A stretch of DNA of 5,513 nucleotides from an uncultured Clostridia bacterium (lineage in GTDB: Bacteria; Bacillota; Clostridia; Lachnospirales; Lachnospiraceae). The stretch lies in the NCBI GenBank assembly GCA_947304065.1, contig CAMZAI010000169.1, positions 1 through 5,513 of the forward strand, written 5' to 3'. Within the stretch, counting starts at the first letter, position 1. Each line of letters begins with the position of its first letter. Shown here in pieces: positions 1 to 5,014 of this stretch. The position numbers were made by a program, and so were the translations under genes. The notes under the pieces were generated by a model. The model saw only the letters and a program-made list of their open reading frames with translations. It did no database searches and was not told the origin of the DNA.

Positions 1-2611
1 CCATCATGACCTCGCCTGCAGCGGGAACACCGTTTAAGCCGAGCAGCTCAACGGGAGTTGAAGGAGTGGCCTCCTTAACCTTGCGTCCCTTATCGTCTAC
101 CATCGCGCGTACCTTACCGTGAACGGAGCCGATAACAACGGTCTCGCCGACATTTAAGGTACCCTTCTGAACGAGTACGGTAGCAACGGGACCGCGGCCC
201 TTATCGAGCTTGGCCTCGATAACCACGCCGCGTGCCTTTCTGTCGGGATTGGCCTTAAGTTCAAGCACATCCGCGGTGAGCAGTACCATCTCGAGCAGGT
301 TCTCGATGCCCTCGCCGGTCTTTGCGGAAACGGGAACCATAACGGTATCTCCGCCCCAGTCCTCGGCAACGAGCTCGTATTCGGTGAGCTCCTGCTTTAC
401 GCGGTCAATGTTGGCGCCGGGCTTATCCATCTTGTTGATGGCGATGATGATCGAAACGCCTGCTGCCTTTGCATGGTTGATAGCCTCAACGGTCTGGGGC
501 ATAACGCCGTCGTCCGCAGCAACTACCAGGATCGCGATATCCGTCGACTGTGCGCCGCGCATACGCATCGAGGTAAACGCCTCATGTCCGGGCGTATCGA
601 GGAAGGTGATCTTCCTTCCGCCGATCTCAACCATATATGCACCGATATGCTGTGTGATTCCGCCCGCCTCGCGCGCGGTAACGTTTGTCTTTCTGATGGC
701 GTCAAGGAGTGAAGTCTTACCGTGGTCAACGTGACCCATTACGCAGACAACGGGAGGACGCTTCTGAAGCAGTGCCTCGTCCTCTTCTGTCTCCTTGAGC
801 AGTTCTTCAACGATATTGACCTTAACTTCCTTCTCGCAGATGATCTCGTATTCGATCGCGATCTCTTCCGCTTCCTCGTAAGAAAGCTCGGAGTTCACGT
901 TAACCATCTTGCCTGCAAGGAAGAGCTTCTTGATAAGAGCCGCTGCGGGCTGCTTCATCTTGTCCGCGAGTTCCTTGATGGTGATGACCTCGGGAACAAC
1001 GATCGTCTTGATATCGTCCTCAACCTCGGTCTTGGGCTTTGCAACGGGCTTCTGGAACGCACCCTTGCGGTTCGGATCCTTCTTTCCCTTCTTGATACCG
1101 TCGTCGTCGAAATCGGCGCGGCTGTTCTTGTCGCCCTTGAAATTGCCCTTATTCTTTAAGCGCTCATCACGCTTGCCTCTGCTGATCTCATTCGCGAAAT
1201 CGGCCTTGCTTGCGCCGCCTGCGGGCTTGTTGTCAGTCTTGCGTACAAATCTGCGGGGCTGCTCGCTGTCCTTATCTCCGAAGCCGGCCTGACCGCCTCT
1301 GGGAGCTCCGGTCCTGTCGCCGTAAGGCCTTCCGCCCTGTCCGCGATCTGACGAGTAAGTTCTCTGTCCGTCTCTCTGGCCGTCTCTTCCGCCCTGTCCG
1401 CCGAAGCCGGGCTTATTCCTGTCAAACGGACGTCCCTGTCCGCCCTGAGCACCGTCACGGTTCGGACGCTGTCCCTGGTTTCTGTCACCGTAAGGTCTTC
1501 CGCCCTGTCCGCGGTCGGAGGAATAAGTCCTCTCGCCCTCACGGTAGCCGCCCTGACCGCGTCTGTCGCCGCGGGGACCGCCCTGCTGCTGTCCGCGATC
1601 TGACGAATATGTGCGCTGTCCGTTCTGAGGCTTCTCATGACGGATAGCTGTGGGATTGTCAAAAATGTTGCCGTGCACAATGGGATTTACCAGAGACTTC
1701 GGCTCTGCAGCGGGTGCGGGTGCCGGAGCGGGTGCGGGCTCGGGCTGAGTCTCGGGCTCGGGCGCGGGTGCCGGTGTGGGAGCGATGTTCTCGGGCTCCT
1801 CAACGGGCGCTTTGCCGCTCTTGAAGTCGTCGGGAAGAACCGGAAGCGGGAAATCAGCCTCCGTTTTCTTCTTTTTCGGACGGTTGTCCGCATTTACCAC
1901 GGGTGCCGAAGGATCGATCTGATCCGCGAATGCGCTGATCTTGTCGCCGAGCGCGTTCGTCAGGGCTCCCTTGGGTCCCATGTTCTTGTTCTGGGCATTG
2001 TTGGCCGCACGCTGCTTATCGCGCTCCGAACGTCCGTCAAATACCTGGTTCATGGGCATCTGAGGTCTCTGGGGCTGTCCGTCCGAAGGCTTGCGCGTGA
2101 TCTGACGGCCGTCCTGCCTGATGATGACTCCGTCCGGATTCATCTTGAAGGGCAGAACCCTGTTGTCGGCAATGTTGATCAGTCTGCCGTCCTGAGCGAC
2201 GCGGTAGTAGATCTCCCTTCCGTCGCGTGAACGCAGAACGCCGCGCCTGTTCGCAACTCCGCCCTGTGCGTTCTGGGGAGCCTGCGCGTTCTTCTGCGGC
2301 TTGTCGGCCTGAGCTTCCTTCGCCGCGGGCTTTGCAGGCTTTTCAGCCGGCTCTGCCTTTGCGGGAGCCTCAGCCTTTTCAGCCTCGGCAGGCTTTTCGG
2401 CCTTCGCGGGCTTCTTTGCCTTTCCGGAGCCTGCAAACGCAGCTCTGATCTTTTCCGCTTCTTCGTCGGTAACGGTGCTCATGTGGTTCTTCGCATCGCT
2501 GCCGGCATCCTGAAGGATCTTCAGGATATCCTGGGTAAGCGTTTTAGCATCAGCCTCCGCATTCCTTTCAAGTATTTCCTTTGCCAGTTCATGTATCCTA
2601 ATTTTGGCCAT
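1..2611 (-). CDS. infB: Translation initiation factor IF-2, C-terminus cut off by window edge
   Basis: IF2 is a cytosolic GTPase that brings fMet-tRNA to the 30S subunit and promotes 50S joining. 870 codons are visible. Order: an N-terminal helical IF2_N-like segment (about 1-58, beginning MAKIRIHELAKEIL), Lys/Ala/Pro/Glu-rich linker (62-116), DGR-type repeats (127-174), Pro/Ala/Glu linker (278-304), Arg/Gly/Gln-rich repeats (333-433), a second IF2_N-like domain (about 538-590, VVPEVITIKELADKM), then the G domain. GTPase motifs are intact: G1 GHVDHGKT (626-633), G2 region GGITQHIGAY (650-659), G3 DTPGH (672-676), G4 NKMD (726-729), G5 SAK (762-764). The reading ends in domain II (VELLGLNGVPAAGE); I estimate about 240 residues are missing. 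The frame is open throughout with no frameshift. The ATG is the only available start, because the frame meets a TAG eight codons upstream. It is last in the visible operon, 47 nt after ylxQ. The extension before G1 is far longer than in B. subtilis IF2. Confidence 0.97.
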   Translation of the reverse strand, partial: MAKIRIHELAKEILERNAEADAKTLTQDILKILQDAGSDAKNHMSTVTDEEAEKIRAAFAGSGKAKKPAKAEKPAEAEKAEAPAKAEPAEKPAKPAAKEAQADKPQKNAQAPQNAQGGVANRRGVLRSRDGREIYYRVAQDGRLINIADNRVLPFKMNPDGVIIRQDGRQITRKPSDGQPQRPQMPMNQVFDGRSERDKQRAANNAQNKNMGPKGALTNALGDKISAFADQIDPSAPVVNADNRPKKKKTEADFPLPVLPDDFKSGKAPVEEPENIAPTPAPAPEPETQPEPAPAPAPAPAAEPKSLVNPIVHGNIFDNPTAIRHEKPQNGQRTYSSDRGQQQGGPRGDRRGQGGYREGERTYSSDRGQGGRPYGDRNQGQRPNRDGAQGGQGRPFDRNKPGFGGQGGRDGQRDGQRTYSSDRGQGGRPYGDRTGAPRGGQAGFGDKDSEQPRRFVRKTDNKPAGGASKADFANEISRGKRDERLKNKGNFKGDKNSRADFDDDGIKKGKKDPNRKGAFQKPVAKPKTEVEDDIKTIVVPEVITIKELADKMKQPAAALIKKLFLAGKMVNVNSELSYEEAEEIAIEYEIICEKEVKVNIVEELLKETEEDEALLQKRPPVVCVMGHVDHGKTSLLDAIRKTNVTAREAGGITQHIGAYMVEIGGRKITFLDTPGHEAFTSMRMRGAQSTDIAILVVAADDGVMPQTVEAINHAKAAGVSIIIAINKMDKPGANIDRVKQELTEYELVAEDWGGDTVMVPVSAKTGEGIENLLEMVLLTADVLELKANPDRKARGVVIEAKLDKGRGPVATVLVQKGTLNVGETVVIGSVHGKVRAMVDDKGRKVKEATPSTPVELLGLNGVPAAGEVMM
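1313..1615 (-). repeat. IF2 Arg/Gly/Gln-rich repeat block (RTYSSDRGQ copies)
   Basis: Within infB, RTYSSDRGQ occurs three times, beginning at residues 333, 361 and 417, which are offsets of 28 and 56 residues. Copies two and three continue as RTYSSDRGQGGRPYGDR. A degenerate copy (RPNRDGAQGGQGRPFDRN, from residue 382) lies between them. The block is rich in Arg, Gly, Gln, Asp and Tyr, with no hydrophobic core, so it is probably disordered. The three copies use different synonymous codons at six of nine positions yet encode identical residues. Confidence 0.85.
1700..1780 (-). other. Pro/Ala/Glu-rich linker within IF2
   Basis: Residues 278-304 of IF2 are a run of alternating Pro-Ala and Pro-Glu units (for example PAPAPAPAAEP), encoded by repetitive GC-rich DNA. 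Such segments are usually extended, flexible spacers. It joins the weakly conserved N-terminal part to the Arg/Gly-rich block, and I read it as a linker without catalytic role. Confidence 0.75.
2090..2233 (-). repeat. DGR-type short repeats in IF2 N-terminus
   Basis: Residues 127-174 contain four DG units at about 10-20 residue intervals: RDGREIYYRV, QDGRLINIAD, NPDGVIIR and QDGRQITRK. Unlike the flanking low-complexity linkers, the segment has alternating hydrophobic residues after each DG turn, which would suit short beta hairpins. I do not recognise it as a named domain, and the repeat reading is by eye. Confidence 0.5.
2264..2428 (-). other. Lys/Ala/Pro/Glu-rich linker within IF2
   Basis: Residues 62-116 of IF2 consist almost only of Lys, Ala, Pro, Glu and Gln (units such as KPAKAEKPAEAEKAEAPAKA). 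This is the familiar charged, solvent-exposed linker that follows the first helical segment in many bacterial IF2 proteins. It is variable between species and probably disordered or partly helical. Confidence 0.75.
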
Positions 2612-2624
2612 ATAGTTGTTTTTT

Positions 2625-2629
2625 CCTCC
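2625..2629 (-). promoter_or_regulatory. infB ribosome binding site, unusually distant
   Basis: A strong GGAGG (within AGGTGGAGG) lies 13 nt before the infB ATG, longer than the usual 5-10 nt. The spacer is A-rich. An in-frame TAG just upstream excludes an earlier start, and no alternative in-frame start lies in the spacer, so this site must serve the ATG at 2611. Confidence 0.7.
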
Positions 2630-2658
2630 ACCTAGCCGAATATGATCGGCGTATCATG

Positions 2659-3012
2659 CTATTTGTTATCGAGTAGATCTATGATTTTCTTCGCCATACC
2701 GGCGTTATTGATTGTAACCGATGCCCTGAATTCGGTTCCTATCGAATGTCCGAGATCGTCCTTCGTCCCGAAGGTGTAAAACGGAACCTTGTAAAAGGCA
2801 CACATGTCCGAGAAATTCTTTTTGGTATTGTCGGATGCATCCTCCGCGACAAGGATCAGCGAAGACTTAAAAGACTTAACCGCCTTCTCGGTCAGGAACT
2901 CGCCTCCCTGCGCAAAGCCGGCCTTCTTCGAAAGGCCCAGGAGCGAATATATCTTCGCGTCAGCAGCTTCGCCCTTGAGGATCACCTCGGGTTTGTCGTT
3001 ATTCTTCTTCAC
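2659..3012 (-). CDS. ylxQ: YlxQ, L7Ae-family ribosomal/RNA-binding protein
   Basis: A small cytosolic protein of the L7Ae/L30e/Gadd45 fold, the family that binds kink-turn RNA; its cellular role in bacteria is not well settled. From the chosen start it has 117 residues. A polar N-terminal tail (1-18) precedes the family core: SLLGLSKKAGFAQGG (23-37), FLTEKAVKSFKSSLILVAEDASDNTKKNF (39-67, the L7Ae signature with the buried strand LILVAEDAS), then a CAFYKVPFYTFGTKDDLGHSIG stretch and C-terminal helix. I chose the GTG at 3012 because AAGGAG sits 10 nt before it. The TTG at 3021, three codons upstream, would have that site only 1 nt away. It overlaps ylxR by 14 nt, suggesting translational coupling, and infB follows after 47 nt. 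The tail before the core is somewhat longer than in many homologues. Confidence 0.88.
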   Translation of the reverse strand: MKKNNDKPEVILKGEAADAKIYSLLGLSKKAGFAQGGEFLTEKAVKSFKSSLILVAEDASDNTKKNFSDMCAFYKVPFYTFGTKDDLGHSIGTEFRASVTINNAGMAKKIIDLLDNK

Positions 3013-3274
3013 CGTTTTCAAGCTCCTTCAGCAGCTTCTCACGTACTTCCTCAGGTATCGCGTGCTTGAGACTCGCTTCGAGACCCTTGGACTTCAGCGC
3101 CTTTGCCAGGCACTCCTTTTTGCAGCAGACGTACGCGCCGCGTCCGTTCTTTCTGCCTGTTTTGTCCAGCTCGATCTCATCTTCGGGCGTAAGTATCACG
3201 CGGATCAGTTCCTTCTTCGGGAACATCTCTCCGCAGCCCGTGCACTTTCTCATCGGAATCTTCTTAACTGCCAT
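2999..3274 (-). CDS. ylxR: YlxR (DUF448) nucleic-acid-binding protein
   Basis: A 91-residue basic cytosolic protein of the YlxR/DUF448 family, found between nusA and infB in many Gram-positive bacteria. The family is considered nucleic-acid binding, and some members have been linked to control of gene expression; the exact role in this organism is unknown. Visible hallmarks are PMRKCTGCG (7-15, CxxC pair C11/C14), the strand KKELIRVILTPEDEIELD (20-37), the glycine-rich GRKNGRGAYVC (40-50) and further cysteines C51 and C55, followed by a Lys-rich helix and an acidic tail (ENGEEE). The ATG at 3274 shares its A with the nusA TGA (TGATG), typical of coupled translation. A GAGGA lies 9 nt upstream, inside nusA. 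A TTG one codon earlier (3277) is possible but less likely. Confidence 0.92.
   Translation of the reverse strand: MAVKKIPMRKCTGCGEMFPKKELIRVILTPEDEIELDKTGRKNGRGAYVCCKKECLAKALKSKGLEASLKHAIPEEVREKLLKELENGEEE
3023..3028 (-). promoter_or_regulatory. ylxQ ribosome binding site inside ylxR
   Basis: AAGGAG within the last codons of ylxR. It stands 10 nt before GTG 3012 and 1 nt before TTG 3021, so it decides in favour of the GTG start and makes ylxQ initiation dependent on ribosomes finishing ylxR. Confidence 0.65.
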
Positions 3275-4332
3275 CAATAATTATCCTCTGCCTGTGATTC
3301 ACTCTTAATGTCGATCTTGTATCCCGTAAGTCTGGCCGCAAGTCTCGCGTTCTGGCCTTCCTTGCCGATCGCAAGCGAAAGCTGGTAATCGGGAACGATA
3401 ACTCTTGCCGACTTCTCATACTCATCAGCCACAACCGAAACAACCTGTGCGGGGCTTAATGCGTTCCTGATCAGGATCGCGGGATCCTCGTTCCATTCGA
3501 TGATGTCGACCTTCTCGCCTCTGAGCTCGTTAACGATCGCGTTTACTCTCGCGCCGTTAAGACCTACGCATGCGCCTACGGGATCGACGTTGGGATCGTT
3601 CGAGCTGACAGCCATCTTTGTTCTGGCTCCTGCCTCGCGGGCAATGCTCTTGATCTCTACGATTCCGTCATGAACCTCGGTAACCTCTTCCTCGAACAGG
3701 CGCTTTACCAGCTCCTTATGTGTTCTCGAAACGGAGATCCTGGGTCCCTTTGTGTTGTCCTTAACCTCGAGCACATAAACCTTGATGCGCTCCGTGGGAC
3801 GGAAATGCTCGCCGGGGATCTGCTCTGCCTCGGTAAGGATCGCGTCCGCCTTGCCGAGATTAATGCTGATGTTGTTGCCTACATAACGCTGTACGATACC
3901 GGTAACAACCTCGTGCTCGATGTTCGAGTACTGGTTGAAGAGCACCTTGCGCTCCTCCTCGCGGATCTTCTGAACTACGGTCTGCTTTGCCTTCTGTGCC
4001 GAAATTCTCTGGAAATCCTTGGGAGTAACCTCGATGTTTACCTTATCGCCTACAGCGAGCTTCTTGCGGGGGAATTTTTCTTTTGCCTCCTCAAGCGTGA
4101 TCTCCTCATCGGGATCGAAAACTTCCTCAACGATCGTCTTCTCGGCGTAAACCGAAACGGCGCCGTTCTCGCGGTTGATGTTCACGTGAATGTTCTCAAC
4201 CTTGCCGTTGAACTCATTCTTGCACGCTGCGAGAAGTGAATTCTCGATAGCTTCAAGCATGACTTCCTTGCTTATGTCCTTCTCCTTTTCTATCAGATCG
4301 AGAGCCTCGATCAATTCTTTGTTGCCTGCCAT
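3274..4332 (-). CDS. nusA: Transcription termination/antitermination factor NusA
   Basis: NusA binds RNA polymerase and nascent RNA, stimulates pausing and intrinsic termination, and takes part in antitermination of rRNA operons. The 352-residue protein has the full core: N-terminal RNA polymerase-binding domain (about 1-130), S1 domain (about 138-203, including GIVQRYVGNNISINLGKADA), KH1 (about 205-280, DPVGACVGLNGARVNAI at 250-266) and KH2 (about 281-345, LAIGKEGQNARLAARLTGY at 320-338). The PTERIKVYVL segment (179-188) is the usual S1 signature. It stops directly after KH2, without the acidic repeats of E. coli NusA, as in Gram-positive proteins. KH1 has GLNG where many homologues carry a basic residue in GxxG. 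Start: AAGGAGG at 4343-4349 stands 10 nt before ATG 4332; another ATG at 4339 is out of frame and too close. It follows rimP by 65 nt. Confidence 0.97.
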   Translation of the reverse strand: MAGNKELIEALDLIEKEKDISKEVMLEAIENSLLAACKNEFNGKVENIHVNINRENGAVSVYAEKTIVEEVFDPDEEITLEEAKEKFPRKKLAVGDKVNIEVTPKDFQRISAQKAKQTVVQKIREEERKVLFNQYSNIEHEVVTGIVQRYVGNNISINLGKADAILTEAEQIPGEHFRPTERIKVYVLEVKDNTKGPRISVSRTHKELVKRLFEEEVTEVHDGIVEIKSIAREAGARTKMAVSSNDPNVDPVGACVGLNGARVNAIVNELRGEKVDIIEWNEDPAILIRNALSPAQVVSVVADEYEKSARVIVPDYQLSLAIGKEGQNARLAARLTGYKIDIKSESQAEDNY

Positions 4333-4342
4333 TTTCCATTGT

Positions 4343-4349
4343 CCTCCTT
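4343..4349 (-). promoter_or_regulatory. nusA ribosome binding site
   Basis: A near-perfect AAGGAGG lies 10 nt upstream of the ATG at 4332. It rules out the out-of-frame ATG at 4339, which would leave a spacer of only 3 nt. Confidence 0.8.
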
Positions 4350-4375
4350 ATTCGTTATACTGATTTTCTATGTCT

Positions 4376-4392
4376 ATCCCGGTTATCGGGAT
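4376..4392 (-). other. Small inverted repeat between rimP and nusA
   Basis: ATCCCG and CGGGAT form a perfect 6-bp stem around a 5-nt loop, starting 5 nt after the rimP stop. No T-run follows on either strand, so it does not look like an intrinsic terminator. On the mRNA it could affect stability or processing between rimP and nusA; no function can be assigned from sequence alone. Confidence 0.45.
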
Positions 4393-4397
4393 TGATC

Positions 4398-4862
4398 TCA
4401 AAAGTCTATCGTAAGAGCTATCTTCGCGATATTCTCGCGCTCAAACGCGGTCTCGGTGCCGTCAATAGTGACCTTCACGGTCTTGTCGTCAAAGCCCGAA
4501 AGTATTCCGACATACTCCTTAGTACCACCGACTGCTTTATAGAGTTTCAGCTCAACCTCTTTGCCGTTCTCCCTCACAAAGTCCTTATCCTTTTTGAGCT
4601 GTCTGCCGAGTCCGGGCGAGCTGACCTCCAGGATATAAGCGTCCGCGATGAAATCCTTTTCATCGAGCAAGTCGCTGAGTCTCCTGCTGACCGCCTCGCA
4701 GTCTCCGATATTTACGCCGCCCTCTTTGTCAATGTAGGCGCGCAGATAATAGTCGGCGCCTTCCTTCACGTACTCGACGTCCACAAGCTCAAGCTTCATC
4801 TCATCGACGATGGGCTGCAGCAGCGCCTCCGTCCGCTTTTCATACTCTTCTCTCTTCGCCAT
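4398..4862 (-). CDS. rimP: Ribosome maturation factor RimP
   Basis: RimP binds the free 30S subunit and assists late assembly, helping S12 incorporation. The 154-residue protein matches the usual family length of about 150. The N-terminal alpha/beta domain (about 8-85) includes LELVDVEYVKEGADYYLRAYID (24-45) and the helix DCEAVSRRLSDLLDE. The family signature YILEVSSPGLGRQLKKDKDF (76-95) leads into the C-terminal SH3-like beta barrel (about 96-154; YVGILSGFDDKTVKV). Start ATG 4862 is preceded by AAGGAA 5 nt upstream. It is the first gene of the visible operon, behind a candidate promoter and a structured leader. Nothing is truncated or unusual in the coding region. Confidence 0.96.
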   Translation of the reverse strand: MAKREEYEKRTEALLQPIVDEMKLELVDVEYVKEGADYYLRAYIDKEGGVNIGDCEAVSRRLSDLLDEKDFIADAYILEVSSPGLGRQLKKDKDFVRENGKEVELKLYKAVGGTKEYVGILSGFDDKTVKVTIDGTETAFERENIAKIALTIDF

Positions 4863-4883
4863 TTCTGTTCCTTTTCAAAACTT

Positions 4884-4911
4884 TGGGAGTGGACCTCGCG
4901 GCCCACTCCCA
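4884..4911 (-). ncRNA. Structured rimP leader: 12-bp hairpin with GNRA tetraloop
   Basis: In the minus-strand transcript, UGGGAGUGGGCC pairs with GGUCCACUCCCA around a GCGA loop: an uninterrupted 12-bp stem with one G-U wobble, capped by a GNRA tetraloop. On the plus strand the wobble becomes an A-C mismatch and the loop is no longer GNRA, so the structure fits minus-strand RNA. It ends 21 nt before the rimP ATG and about 10 nt before the AAGGAA site. AAAG precedes a short TTTT after the stem, which is poor for an intrinsic terminator. Rfam describes a rimP-leader attenuator in proteobacteria; relation to that family is untested. Confidence 0.55.
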
Positions 4912-4936
4912 TGCTGAACAATAATTACCATATGTC

Positions 4937-4965
4937 ATCTTAACACTTTAATATAGTGAATGCAA
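4937..4965 (-). promoter_or_regulatory. Candidate sigma-A promoter of the rimP-nusA-ylxR-ylxQ-infB operon
   Basis: A -35-like TTGCAT (4965-4960, 3 of 6 consensus) and a -10 TAAGAT (4942-4937, 4 of 6) are separated by exactly 17 bp. A TG one base before the -10 (TGTTAAGAT) gives an extended -10, which would compensate for the weak -35. Transcription would begin near 4930, leaving a leader of about 68 nt that contains the hairpin. No other pair of elements upstream of rimP is as good. Confidence 0.5.
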
Positions 4966-5014
4966 GCACTTTTTGACATTGACCTTTGAATAGTAACCGA
5001 TCATTGACTAACTC

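Larger units (their letters stand above)
4863..5014. other. Intergenic region between the hypothetical gene and rimP
   Basis: This AT-rich 152-nt gap holds the candidate rimP promoter and the leader hairpin. I see no stem with a T-run near 5014-4970 that would end transcription of the upstream gene. The heptamer GTCAATG occurs twice on the minus strand (5008-5002 and 4983-4977), 25 nt apart. Short AGTG/CACT elements at 4970-4967, 4958-4955 and 4947-4944 alternate in orientation around the -35 and spacer. Confidence 0.6.

Noticed and set aside
210..1159. Long plus-strand open frames opposite infB
   Set aside because: They lie antisense to the IF2 G domain, whose motifs fix the minus frame. 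They have no family-like sequence and are explained by the GC-rich codon pattern of infB.
1156..1680. Alternative-frame open stretches over the Arg/Gly-rich IF2 region on both strands
   Set aside because: The repetitive GC-rich DNA leaves all frames open. The products are low-complexity, and the infB frame runs through without a stop.
740..2610. Internal infB start giving a shorter IF2 isoform, as in E. coli and B. subtilis
   Set aside because: I checked the in-frame ATG codons before the G domain and found none with a well-spaced AGGAGG-like site. A weak site cannot be excluded, but none can be supported.
3670..4239. 189-codon plus-strand open frame opposite nusA
   Set aside because: It is Leu/Val-rich shadow coding antisense to conserved NusA S1/N-terminal sequence, with no convincing start context.
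4354..4382. Second promoter before nusA based on a -10-like TATAAC
   Set aside because: TATAAC at 4359-4354 is a fair -10, but the sequence 16-18 bp upstream lies in the GC-rich hairpin with no -35 match, and there is no TGn extension.
4884..4911. Reading the leader hairpin as an intrinsic terminator
   Set aside because: On the minus strand the stem is followed by AAAG before only four T's, and on the plus strand no T-run follows. Its place beside the rimP ribosome binding site fits a leader better.
4392..4943. Plus-strand open frame opposite rimP running into the intergenic region
   Set aside because: It is antisense to intact RimP and would read through the leader hairpin and promoter; no ribosome binding site supports it.
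4973..5008. CtsR-like operator from GGTCAA/TGTCAA and GTCAATG repeats
   Set aside because: CtsR sites are heptamers of the GGTCAAA type in tandem with a 3-nt spacer. Here the adjacent units repeat at about 6 nt and the others are 25 nt apart, so the geometry does not fit.
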